Positions 1 through 7,940 of a stretch of 26,932 bases of DNA are shown one piece after another. Numbering within the stretch: position 1 is the stretch's first letter; each line of letters starts with the position of its first letter. The notes beneath the pieces were generated by a model, which was given only the letters and a program-made list of their open reading frames with translations, made no database searches and was not told where the DNA came from. Source of the stretch: Seiridium cupressi (Eukaryota; Ascomycota; Sordariomycetes; Amphisphaeriales; Sporocadaceae). The DNA lies in assembly GCA_036674765.1 (NCBI GenBank), contig JARVKI010000190.1, forward strand, positions 1 through 26,932, in the 5' to 3' direction. A program made the translations under genes and the position numbers.

Positions 1-1020
1 TTATTAAAATATTATTATTTTACGTTAATTTTAAATATAACTTTAATATTATTAAAAAACTATTTTACGGCGAATAAGCGTTTAAAACTATTAAATACGT
101 TAATAAACTTTAATTATTATAATAATCTTTATAATAAAAACTTTTATTCTTTTAATAATAAATAAAATAATATTATAATAAAAAAAGATTAAAAAATTAA
201 TTTTTATAAAAAGAAATAAAGTTTATTTATTACGTAAAAATATTAAAATAAAACGATTTAACGATAAACTCGATTTTAAAAAATTTAAATTATTTAAAAT
301 TAAAAAGGTAATTTTAAAAGTTAATTTTTAATTATTATTATTAAAAATAATACGTATATTTTTAACGGTTTATATTTTATTATTAAAATTAGTTTTAATT
401 AATATAAAACTTAAAATAAATTTAAAAATAAAACAATTAAATTAATAAAAATATAAAGTTAAAAAAATATTATAATATTAAAAAATTAATAAAAAATACC
501 GATATAAAATTAAATAAAAAGGTTATTTATATTTAAAAAACATTTAAAAACTTATAAAATACTTTAAAAAGTACCCGGAAATTTTAAAAGAGTATTAAAC
601 ACATTAAAAGGTATTAAAGGTTTAAACTTTTTAAACTTTTTATTAAAACTTAAAAACAATTAATTAAACTGTTATAAACGTAGCCCGGTTAGGAGCACGG
701 ATTATAACCGGTAAGTAATAAATAAGTGCCTAGCACTTTTAACTTAAAAGAATGTTTACATTAATAGTAATAAATACCATTATTTTAATTAAACGGTAGG
801 ACTTTTAATTAAAAGTATTTAAAAATAACACTTTAAATAAATATAAATAAATATAAGTAAATAAAATTAATAAAAGAATAAATAAATATATAATTAAAAG
901 GATTTCTTATATAAATAATTATTATTTTAATAATTAATTTAAATATTTATTTATTTATAAATAAGGCTTATTAAACTTTAACGATTATATTTTTATTTTT
1001 AAGATTTAATATTTTTATTT

Positions 1021-1097
1021 TATATTATATACTTTATTAATATAAATTTAATATTAATATATTATTTTAAAGTTTATTTTAACGATAATATATTCGT
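1021..1097 (+). repeat. end of a RIP-mutated element, copy 1
   Basis: Read forwards, this segment matches the reverse complement of about 26,858-26,932. There is a core of nearly 40 identical bases; the differences around it are mostly C/T or G/A transitions, as expected of two copies mutated by RIP. Similarity stops near 1,100 here and near 26,860 there, which suggests a common element end. AT-rich DNA gives chance matches, but not usually this long. Confidence 0.55.
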
Positions 1098-1209
1098 TAT
1101 ATTATACTTTTTAACCGGGTTATATTTATAATAATAACGCGTACGCTTTTTACTAACGTATTATAAGCGTTATAACATTATAATATTATATAAAGCTTAT
1201 TATTATAAT

Positions 1210-1312
1210 AAATTATTTTTAAATTATTTTTAAATTATTTTTAAATTATTTTTAAATTATTTTTAAATTATTTTTAAATTATTTTTAAATTATTCTTAAA
1301 TTATTTTTATTT
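1210..1312. repeat. 11-base tandem repeat
   Basis: About nine head-to-tail copies of an 11-base unit close to taaattatttt. The copies are almost perfect; one carries a T-to-C difference near 1,295. It lies inside the RIP block. The homogeneity suggests that it expanded after, or independently of, the mutation of the surrounding DNA. Confidence 0.85.
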
Positions 1313-1593
1313 TTAAATAATATTAATTAATTAATATATTAATTATTTAAATATATTAAATTAAATATTATATAAGAATTTTATAAAATTTATTAATATT
1401 TATAATAAAAACTATATTTCGCTTTCATTATAAAATAAATATTTAACCGGTTTATTTTAATATTTTCTTTAAATTTTATAAATATATTTATAATTTTTTA
1501 TTATTTTAAAATTATAAACCCGCATTATACGTATTATTTAAGCCTAAGGTTTTATAATTTATATAAAATGGCTTTATTATACGAATAGATTTT

Positions 1594-1682
1594 ACTTCGT
1601 ATAACGGGGGCGACGGTAAATAAATCTATATTTAACGTACCGTCCGAAAAGAAGGTGGGAAACTTGTTCCCTTCGTATAATA
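1594..1682 (+). repeat. dispersed repeat with GGGGGCGACGG core, copy 1
   Basis: An 85-90 base segment closely resembles 5,330-5,416 in the same orientation. Shared landmarks in order are ttcgta, acgggggcgacgg, an AT-rich spacer with taaatctat or similar, ttaacgtaccgt, cgaaa, and a closing ccttcgta or ctccgtac. It sits at the edge of the AT-rich block. It is probably the terminal region of a transposon or MITE; the family is not recognised. Confidence 0.65.
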
Positions 1683-1789
1683 GCTATAGATAACAGCTAT
1701 CCGGGTACTGGCAGCCGACAGCCACATTGTGGCTGTAATGGCTTGCAAATAGTATACCGATCTATCCTGGCTAGCTAAATACCATCATC

Positions 1790-2016
1790 GTACGAAGCCG
1801 CGAATGCCTATATTCCAACAGGTTCGCATATAAGGTGCCTTTATTGAGTAGATATTTTTGGAGCAGGGGCATATGCTTTAAGGACTGCATGTGCCAGTCT
1901 TGGTCGTCGGTAAGAATAAACAAGATGTTGGGCTTCTCTCTCGCTGCAACGGCAGCACCAAGCTGTCCGCGAACGAGATATACGGCGCTGGTTCATTTAT
2001 TTAAGATGGACAACAT
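1790..2016 (-). pseudogene. arylsulfatase N-terminal remnant
   Basis: Read from an ATG at 2016-2014 the frame gives seven residues, a TGA stop, then an uninterrupted stretch. It contains a short hydrophobic segment (LGAAVAA, signal-peptide-like), REKPNILFILTDDQD, and LKHMPLLQKYLLNKGTLYAN. This is the N-terminal signature of the alkaline-phosphatase-superfamily sulfatases: the paired Asp residues of TDDQD bind the metal, and the PLLQKxLxxxG context is typical of fungal arylsulfatases. After that the similarity fades. A degraded trace of the CxPSR region, which carries the formylglycine cysteine, may follow at about 1,700-1,735. The gene is broken by the early stop and lacks most of its catalytic body. 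Such enzymes hydrolyse sulfate esters and are usually secreted. Confidence 0.6.
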
Positions 2017-2671
2017 TTTGCTAATTTGTCAAAAAAGAGCTAATTGAGAAAGATGTGGGTACTGGCTAGAGATGCTGGTATCCCGACTTACTCCTGATAA
2101 ACAGTGACAACACTTCCGAGGATGACCAGAGAGGGAGCTGCTGACCAATTGCGCAAAAGCTTTACTGGGAGCTTGGATCAAAATAGAGGTTGTCTCACTA
2201 GTGCAATTGACAACAATATACGAGCGTTGTCACGAGTGCGGGCGGGCAGTATAGGCTTGTGCCGTACAGCAGTATTCTCTACAGTCTGACAGGTCTACAG
2301 GTAAACGGCTCACCGCTACGGTAGGTTGATTGACAGGACGTAGCTCGATGAGCTACAATTTAGGTTCTGGCAGATCGGTGAAGATTTGCAGTTTCGGGAT
2401 CCACCCGGGCCTCCCACAGCTGGCGCCCGGGGTCCATCCACTAGCTGTCCGATGACAGCGCCCAGCGCCGTGACAAAATATTCCACCACTTTCCTTGATT
2501 ATAAATCAACTAACTTATATTATTCCAGAATGTTCTTATTAGTTGATTTTATGGATATAGAAAGGGGTAAATGTGTTTGTAATTAGTTTCCTTCCCTTTT
2601 AAAAGCAAACAGCAATATAACGACGATTTTTAAGTCATACTTCAAATTTAACAGCTCATAAACGCTTCCTT
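2017..2671. other. intergenic, no gene recognised
   Basis: Small open frames here resemble nothing I know. There is a perfect short palindrome (gtagctc-gat-gagctac) near 2,340-2,356. An 8-base inverted repeat (tcaactaa / ttagttga) lies near 2,507-2,546. The last 150 bases are AT-rich and could hold the promoter of the oxidoreductase at 2,714. Confidence 0.4.
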
Positions 2672-2713
2672 GTGCCTAAGGTCTATGACCTACCAATCAT
2701 ACCTGAGGATAAT

Positions 2714-3784
2714 ATGGATATCCCGGGACCATTTAAAGCGGCTGTTATGCCGGATGCAGGTGCTCAAAATGTCATAATTGAGCGCTCCTTAGCACCGCTT
2801 AAAAAAGGCGAGGTCTGCATCAGGATTACAGCAACATCAATTAACCCAGCCGACTGGAAAATTCGCGATTTCAGAGTTTTACTTAACGAATTTCCAGCAA
2901 TCGCTGGTTGCGATGCAGCCGGCGAGATTGTGGCGGTTGGGCCAGAGGTTTCCGGTTTTACCAAGGGGGAAAGAGTTTTTTTCCAGGGTATCCTTGGGAA
3001 AAAAGACTACTCGACTTTCCAGCAATACTGCAAAATGCCCGCCGCGCTTGTCGCTAAGACACCCAAAAGCATTAGCGACGAACAGGCTAGTGGTATGGCT
3101 TCCGCTGCTGCCTGTATTGTTGGCTTTTACGATAAAGCTAGTGGCCATGGACTCATTCCCCCTTGGCAGGACGGTGGCGCAGAGGCGGGGAAGGATAAGG
3201 CGATCGTCATCCTTGGTGGTAGCTCCTCCGTTGGCCAATACGCCATTCAGCTAGCCCGGATGTCAGGCTTCTCAAGAATTATAACCAATTCAAGTGCAGC
3301 CCACAAGGAGCACTTAAAAGCGCTTGGTGCCGATATCGTTCTCAACCGGTCCACGCAATTGGATCCTGTGGAATTTGTCTCGGCAATTGGCGCTCTACCA
3401 CTGGCATTCGTCTTCGATTCTATTTCAATCAAGGAAACTCTCCTCCTTAGCATCAACATCATACAGGCGACAAAGACAATAAATACTTGCGTTTATGCAG
3501 TGCAAATGAGCCCTGAGGGCGAGGTTGCAAGGCAGTATGAACAGGAGCCAAAGACATCCATCAAGTTTGTAGTCGGCTCGGCTAGTAGGCCAGAGCTACA
3601 GTATTTAAGCGAACCGTGGATAAAGAATCTTGGAGGGGAAGATGGTTATTTGGCCAAAGGCTTGTTCAAACCAAACCGCCCAGTTGTCGTACCTGGTGGC
3701 CTACCAGCCATCGAAATAGCTTTGAAAAAGAACAAAGATGGTGTCTCTGGTGAGAAGGTAGTAATCAAACCGATTGATTTCTAG
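2714..3784 (+). CDS. MDR-family oxidoreductase, ToxD/trans-enoyl-reductase-like
   Basis: An uninterrupted single-exon frame of 356 residues from the ATG at 2714. The open frame reaches back to a GTG at 2672, which eukaryotes do not normally use. N-terminal GroES-like fold: FKAAVMPDAG, then TSINPADWKIRDF and AGCDAAGEIVAVG. The nucleotide-binding fold has GGSSSVGQYAIQLA about 170 residues in, a variant of the GxGxxG loop. Catalytic and structural zinc cysteines are absent, so this is the zinc-free branch of the medium-chain reductases, as in ToxD and stand-alone polyketide enoyl reductases. It would use NADPH to reduce a C=C or C=O bond in the cytosol. Codon use and reading frame look healthy among broken neighbours. 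A role with the NRPS 13 kb away is only a guess; it could equally be a general quinone or enone reductase. Confidence 0.85.
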   Translation: MDIPGPFKAAVMPDAGAQNVIIERSLAPLKKGEVCIRITATSINPADWKIRDFRVLLNEFPAIAGCDAAGEIVAVGPEVSGFTKGERVFFQGILGKKDYSTFQQYCKMPAALVAKTPKSISDEQASGMASAAACIVGFYDKASGHGLIPPWQDGGAEAGKDKAIVILGGSSSVGQYAIQLARMSGFSRIITNSSAAHKEHLKALGADIVLNRSTQLDPVEFVSAIGALPLAFVFDSISIKETLLLSINIIQATKTINTCVYAVQMSPEGEVARQYEQEPKTSIKFVVGSASRPELQYLSEPWIKNLGGEDGYLAKGLFKPNRPVVVPGGLPAIEIALKKNKDGVSGEKVVIKPIDF

Positions 3785-4093
3785 CTGTCACGGGCTGTGG
3801 CCCTGTAAAGGCCTCGGCACCCCTCGACCAACGCCGCGCGCGTGCACGGACCCGGAGCTTGGACTGTTCCAGGATCCCAAAAGCTTCTGATCCGACGCGA
3901 ATGAACTCTCTCCTCTTTCTCTCTTTCGCTATATTTAGAATACTCGTATGTAGTAGGAACAAGATCGTTGAATAAGCACTTGAACCCTTACAATATTATA
4001 TACTCTAGTCTAGCACGTCAGGTACGTACCACAAGGGAGGTCCGCGGGCCTCGACATACGAGCCTGCCACGACGTTAAATACAACAACAACAA
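3785..4093 (+). mobile_element. CAA-tailed retroelement end (5'-truncated LINE tail, or solo LTR)
   Basis: Bases 4,001-4,093 match, in inverted orientation, 5,689-5,782. Shared landmarks are tctagcacgtcaggta, ggaggtccgcggg, tcgacatacgagc and a terminal (acaac)aacaaca run. The partner copy lies directly downstream of a LINE ORF, so this is best read as the 3' end of a 5'-truncated LINE. Alternatively 3,786-4,092 is a solo LTR: it starts tgtcacg right after the stop of the upstream gene, holds a tatattta box and ends in aaca. No target duplication is evident, and 3,786-4,000 is not clearly shared with the partner. Confidence 0.6.
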
Positions 4094-4390
4094 TTGATGT
4101 TCATTGAATCACGACGCCAAGCCGACTCTATGGGGTTGGAGTAGATGGAGTTCAATGATCCAAATGCCCATCATATTATAGTATGCTAGAGCACAAGTAG
4201 TGAAAGCGTTCCGCTTTTTGTGGAATCGATGACTTACTGCACCGCTTGCATGAGAAGCTACACAACTAATTGGATTAGAATGAATCTGTTTTGCGCTGCT
4301 GCTTAAGACCGGATTGGCCTGTTTTGAAAGATCCGCAGTACATATTAGCGACAATGGATACCTTTCGGTTCTAAATTTATTCTGAAAGCC
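4094..4390. other. no gene recognised
   Basis: The stretch between the CAA-tailed element and the dehydrogenase fragment shows no convincing coding similarity on either strand. The missing NAD-binding N-terminus of the downstream dehydrogenase would be expected here but I cannot find its GxGxMG motif. Confidence 0.4.
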
Positions 4391-5142
4391 ATGGACTGTG
4401 ACTTCAAACAAGCCAACATCGTCTTTACTTGCCTGAGCAACGATAAGGCCGTCGATGATGTTTATAGCACCATCTCTGCGGTGGGCAATATCGACGGGAA
4501 GCTATTTGTCGACTGCTTGACCATCCATCCCATCTCCTCGGAGAAAGTTGCAAAGCTTGTTACAGATAGCGGCGCTAGTTTCGTCGCCAGCCCGGTCTTT
4601 GGCGCACCGCCAATGGCTGAGGCAGGGCAGTTGGTCTTCGTGTGTGCTGGCCCCAAGGCTGCCGTTCAAAGTCTTCGACCCTATACTAATGGCGTTATGG
4701 GCAAGGCCGAGGTCCCTATGGAGGATGAGCCATACGGCATGGCATCTACGATGAAGATCATTGGCAACACCTTTGTCTTGAATATGGTTACTCAGCTGGG
4801 CGAGGCCTTCACATTGCCCGAAAAGACAGGAGTTGGCGCCGCCAGAGTGAAATGCTTTGTTGACGGACTGTTTGGAGGCCTTTATATTCCATATGGTGAC
4901 AGGATGCTCAGCGGCGCTTATCATCACATGGAAGAGCCTTGTTTTCGGCAGATAATGCGAAGAAGGATGCAGGTCACGCTGAGAAATTGGCCAAGGTGGC
5001 TGGAATGGAAGTAAAGAATGCTACTACGGCTAGACAGTACCTTGAAGAGTCTGCTGATCACGTCGGAGGAGCAAAGGGCGATGTTGCATCAATTTATGGT
5101 GCTGCAAGAATGAAAGCTGGACTTAAGTATGAGAATAACTAA
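4391..5142 (+). pseudogene. 6-phosphogluconate/3-hydroxyisobutyrate-type dehydrogenase fragment
   Basis: The first frame (4,391-5,014) reads from QANIVFTCLSNDKAVDDVY through FVDCLTIHP, GASFVASPVFGAPPMAEAG, MKIIGNTFVLNMVTQLGEAF and PYGDRMLSGAYHHMEEP. It then drifts out of frame. The family's C-terminus continues in another frame from about 4,939: FSADNAKKDAGHAEKLAK to the stop at 5,142. A one-base change in the run of T residues near 4,937-4,943 explains this. The catalytic Lys of the family fits the K in STMKIIGN. The N-terminal GxGxMG dinucleotide-binding loop is missing. Relatives reduce or oxidise small beta-hydroxyacids with NAD(P)H. Flanked by inverted retroelement ends, and clearly non-functional as it stands. 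Confidence 0.8.
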
Positions 5143-5329
5143 GTATTTCCGTTTTCAAAGGCAGATTTATAAACGGAATAAGCAAAATCAAATTGCATTT
5201 TTTCAATAACTAATTAGTATTGATGAGCATAAGTTTTCCTATGCATCAGATTTTTTTATATTAATGTCTATCAGAACGTATCCATATAGACACTATTTGT
5301 AGAACGGCTTCACCATCCGGATGGATTTC

Positions 5330-5416
5330 CTTTCGTACAACGGGGGCGACGGCAAATAGATCTTTATTTAACGTACCGTACGAAAGGGAAGAGGGGAACC
5401 TATTCTCCGTACGATG
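5330..5416 (+). repeat. dispersed repeat with GGGGGCGACGG core, copy 2
   Basis: Second copy of the repeat at 1,594-1,682. Here cctttcgtac near 5,328-5,338 and gtacgaaagg near 5,377-5,387 form a 10-base inverted repeat, which could fold as a hairpin around the G-rich core. It is directly followed by the LTR-like start at 5,417. Confidence 0.65.
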
Positions 5417-5445
5417 GTGTTACGAACATGCACCCTTGCAATCCA
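5417..5445 (+). repeat. LTR-like 5' end fragment
   Basis: The sequence tgttacgaacatgcaccc followed by ttgca is repeated in inverted orientation at about 7,787-7,810. TGTTA is a common LTR start. Similarity beyond about 23 bases is patchy, perhaps with an indel before ggaaga. The rest of 5,446-5,688 contains no recognised gene. Confidence 0.45.
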
Positions 5446-5688
5446 AAGACGCAGGAAGATGGAGCCAGGCCAGATGGCAAGACCTCCAGAGCAGACCGAC
5501 TGGAATGCACCAAGGACCAGTTGACATAGACCACGATCACATGACCCAAGACAGATCGGGAACCGCTTGACTAAATCCTGGAATCTGCTCCGGAATCGCA
5601 GATCTGGGAATCTTGGCCAGACTCACGATACGACCACCAACGGTATGGGATCACCAACCGACGTAGGTGAACCAAGCAAACATCAGCT

Positions 5689-7332
5689 GTTGTTGTTGTA
5701 TTTAACTTCGTGTCAAGCTCGTATGTCGAAGCCCGCGGACCTCCCTTGGGGTACCTGACGTGCTAGGCTAGAGTCTAGAGTGTACTGTTCCAGAGTCTCC
5801 ATCTGCAGTCGTCTTCCTCGATCCCCGTTCCTATTAACCTCGTTTATCTAGCATTTTCTTCGCCCTAAGGCTGGTGTTCTTGGGTCCTTCTGCCCTCGCC
5901 GGTCAGGGCAATGTGGCCTGGTTGTCTTGTCTGGTTATATCTTTGGTGCTGTGATAAAGACCTGGCAGCCAGGTCGTATTATTCTCTAATATATTTGGCG
6001 CGGGTTTGTATCCCGCGCAAGTTTGCGCTTTTGCCTGGAGTCTAACGGGGGCATATCTCGCTATAGAATTTCGTCACATCGAGAAGTGTCTTAAAGGCCT
6101 CCGGGGTCCTTATGATCCATCCCCAGTACTTCATGTGGTCTCTCTGAGTTACGAGCTCAGGGATCGGTGGCGTCCCTAGGGCTTCCCCGTCCTTTATTCG
6201 TAGCGGTGGTCTTGGCCAGGTCTTTATCGTCTTCTTTGCCTCTGCATAGAATACAATATGTTTTATTATTTTAAGACGGCGGCAGGAGCAGCGCAGCTTC
6301 GCATTTTTATGGTCGAACTTTCTGTGGTACCAGGCAAAGTCTCCGTGTCCCGTCCTCATTGCCAGATACCTGTGCAATGCTCTCCTTGTCAGCATGTTCA
6401 GCTCCTCGGGCGGTTTTCCGGGTGTGTATCCGAAGCCAACCGATTTGTATCGCTTCGGTTGATATGCTTTCTTTTCCCACCAGTCTTCCGCCTGGTCCCG
6501 AATCGCTTTTCTCGCGATTGCTCTGATCCCTGACGCAGACGTTTCCAATCAGCTGTCGTATGGCCCAACTTCGGCTCCGCTCTTGGCCAGCTTGTCGGCC
6601 AGCTTGTCGGCCAGCTCGTTCCCTTCAATGGCAGTGTGCCCTGGACACCATCTGGTCTTGACGTCGTGCTGATCCGCCAGCGTGTGTATCCGGCGGAATA
6701 TGTGCTGCGACGATATGGAGGCGTCTTTCTGTATGCACCAGAGTACTGCAGTGTTATCAATGCAAAGCCAGATTCTCGCTGTCTGGTCCAGGTCCAGGGC
6801 GCATACGAGTCCCCTCAGGGCCCCGTATGCTTCTGCGTCAAACACCTGGTTGCCGTCTGCAATCGAGGCTTGGGCTGTTGCCACCGCCTTCCCTGCCCGG
6901 TATACTGCGTAGCCGTAGCCGATGCCTTCTTTCGTCCTAGACCCGTCCGAGAAGACAAGGAGCTCGTCGGCCCCTCTCTCTTTCGCCGAGGCCTCGAATT
7001 GTTTGGACGCCTCCTCCTTCGATACGCCCCTGGTGGGCTCTCGTCTCGACCCGGGGCCGTACCGGGGGCGTATAATACCGGCCGCCTGATGGGAGGCAGC
7101 AGCTGGGCTGTACGTTGCAGCTTCGTCCGCAGTCTCTGATGCCCTCCGCCCCCCTGGCCTCTGCGGACTGGCCTCGGCTCGGTCCTTGGCGCCAGCGGGT
7201 GTGTTTCATCTATTGTGCGTAGTCTGTTAGGTGAAGCATTCAATATGCTTTGACGACTACACTTGTGAATCAGTTCAAGACCATCATCTTCAGTTACTCT
7301 TTGCCCAGTTCAGTATCTTGGCTAGCGTTTCC
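5689..7332 (-). mobile_element. 5'-truncated non-LTR retrotransposon (LINE)
   Basis: A decayed LINE on the minus strand. It starts near 7,310 with a fragment reading SPNRLRTIDETHPLAP, the linker that commonly follows reverse transcriptase. It continues through an RNase H domain and a C-terminal zinc-knuckle region, then about 350 bases of 3' UTR ending in a CAA-rich tail at 5,689-5,700. No reverse transcriptase or endonuclease is present, as expected of 5' truncation. The tail is repeated in opposite orientation at 4,001-4,093. Confidence 0.8.
6042..7206 (-). pseudogene. LINE ORF2 C-terminus: RNase H and zinc knuckle
   Basis: The frame opens after a stop near 7,206 and runs to a TGA at 6,549-6,551, then continues in the same frame to 6,042. 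RNase H residues are all visible: LLVFSDGSRT (first Asp), DAEAYGALRG (Glu), CIDNTAVLWC (Asp), then WCPGHTAIEGNELADK. After the stop comes RRALHRYLAMRTGHGDF and a degenerate CCHC knuckle, CSC(x7)H(x3)Y, in which the last Cys is Tyr. The upstream TIDETHPL fragment is in another frame, so at least one frameshift is present near 7,170. A 12-base unit is repeated near 6,586-6,612 and lengthens the protein to NELADKLADKLAK. RNase H would remove the RNA strand during target-primed reverse transcription; this copy is dead. Confidence 0.85.
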
Positions 7333-7810
7333 TGTTAGTATAAACCCTCAACACATCTTATACTCAGGTTTATTCTAGAAACCCGTAGTATAGTCTTTAC
7401 AGTGTTCTTGAGCACACTGTTCAACGCCACAGCGTCCAGATAGATGTACTGGGGCTCCCGGGGATTAGCTAGGGTCACCCAAATAAGCGTGCACCTCGTC
7501 AAAACGAGAGGCGTAGAACATAGATCAATACATCACACAATTAACACCCATATCAGATCAGTTTAAACTCCAATAGGAAAGCACCACCTTGTTCAACACA
7601 ACTGATGTTTCCTGGATCACCACGTTGGTGGTGAGCCTCGCTTATGGCTTACTGAGCTGGGCGTGAGCCTGCCGACAGCTAGTGCCAGCTGCCAGACTTA
7701 AGCTTCTGTCTGGGTCCTTGTCTGGTGACGGTAGCCCCGCAGTATGCCTTCTTCCCTTCCTTAAGCGCCAACACATGTTTGTCTTCCTGCAAGGGTGCAT
7801 GTTCGTAACA
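7333..7810 (-). mobile_element. putative solo LTR
   Basis: On the minus strand the interval starts TGTTACGAAC and ends ACTAACA, giving the TG..CA and inverted TGTTA/TAACA ends expected of an LTR, with a plausible length of 478 bases. It contains a short hairpin (acagtgt / acactgt at 7,399-7,420) near the downstream end. The first 23 bases recur at 5,417. Flanking 5-mers (tttcc and tggca) do not match, so no target-site duplication supports it. No coding sequence inside. Confidence 0.4.
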
Positions 7811-7940
7811 TGGCACCAGTCAGTACGCCCAGACACGACGGCTGTCTGCGAGTAAATATTTTCACTAACCAGCCGGAGACTGATCCTTATAACTTTCAAG
7901 CAATATATGCCTAACTTACGGGACACCTCCCCGTCATCTA

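Larger units (their letters stand above)
1..1600. repeat. RIP-mutated AT-rich block
   Basis: This stretch is nearly all A and T. In the first 600 bases I see only about three CpA and no TpG, while CpG and CpT persist in places. Loss of CpA/TpG with gain of TpA is the known signature of repeat-induced point mutation in Pezizomycotina, which acts on duplicated DNA. No reading frame survives. Composition changes at about 1,600-1,690, where ordinary sequence begins. Part of it (about 1,021-1,097) is shared in inverted orientation with the right edge of the window, which supports a dead transposon. The family cannot be recognised by eye. Confidence 0.85.

Noticed and set aside
1..1600. Mitochondrial or centromeric DNA as the explanation for AT-richness
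   Set aside because: The specific CpA/TpG loss and transition-only differences between copies point to RIP; no mitochondrial gene or tRNA seen.
2507..2546. Inverted repeat tcaactaa/ttagttga as a regulatory hairpin
   Set aside because: Short, AT-rich and common by chance; no known fungal element of this form.
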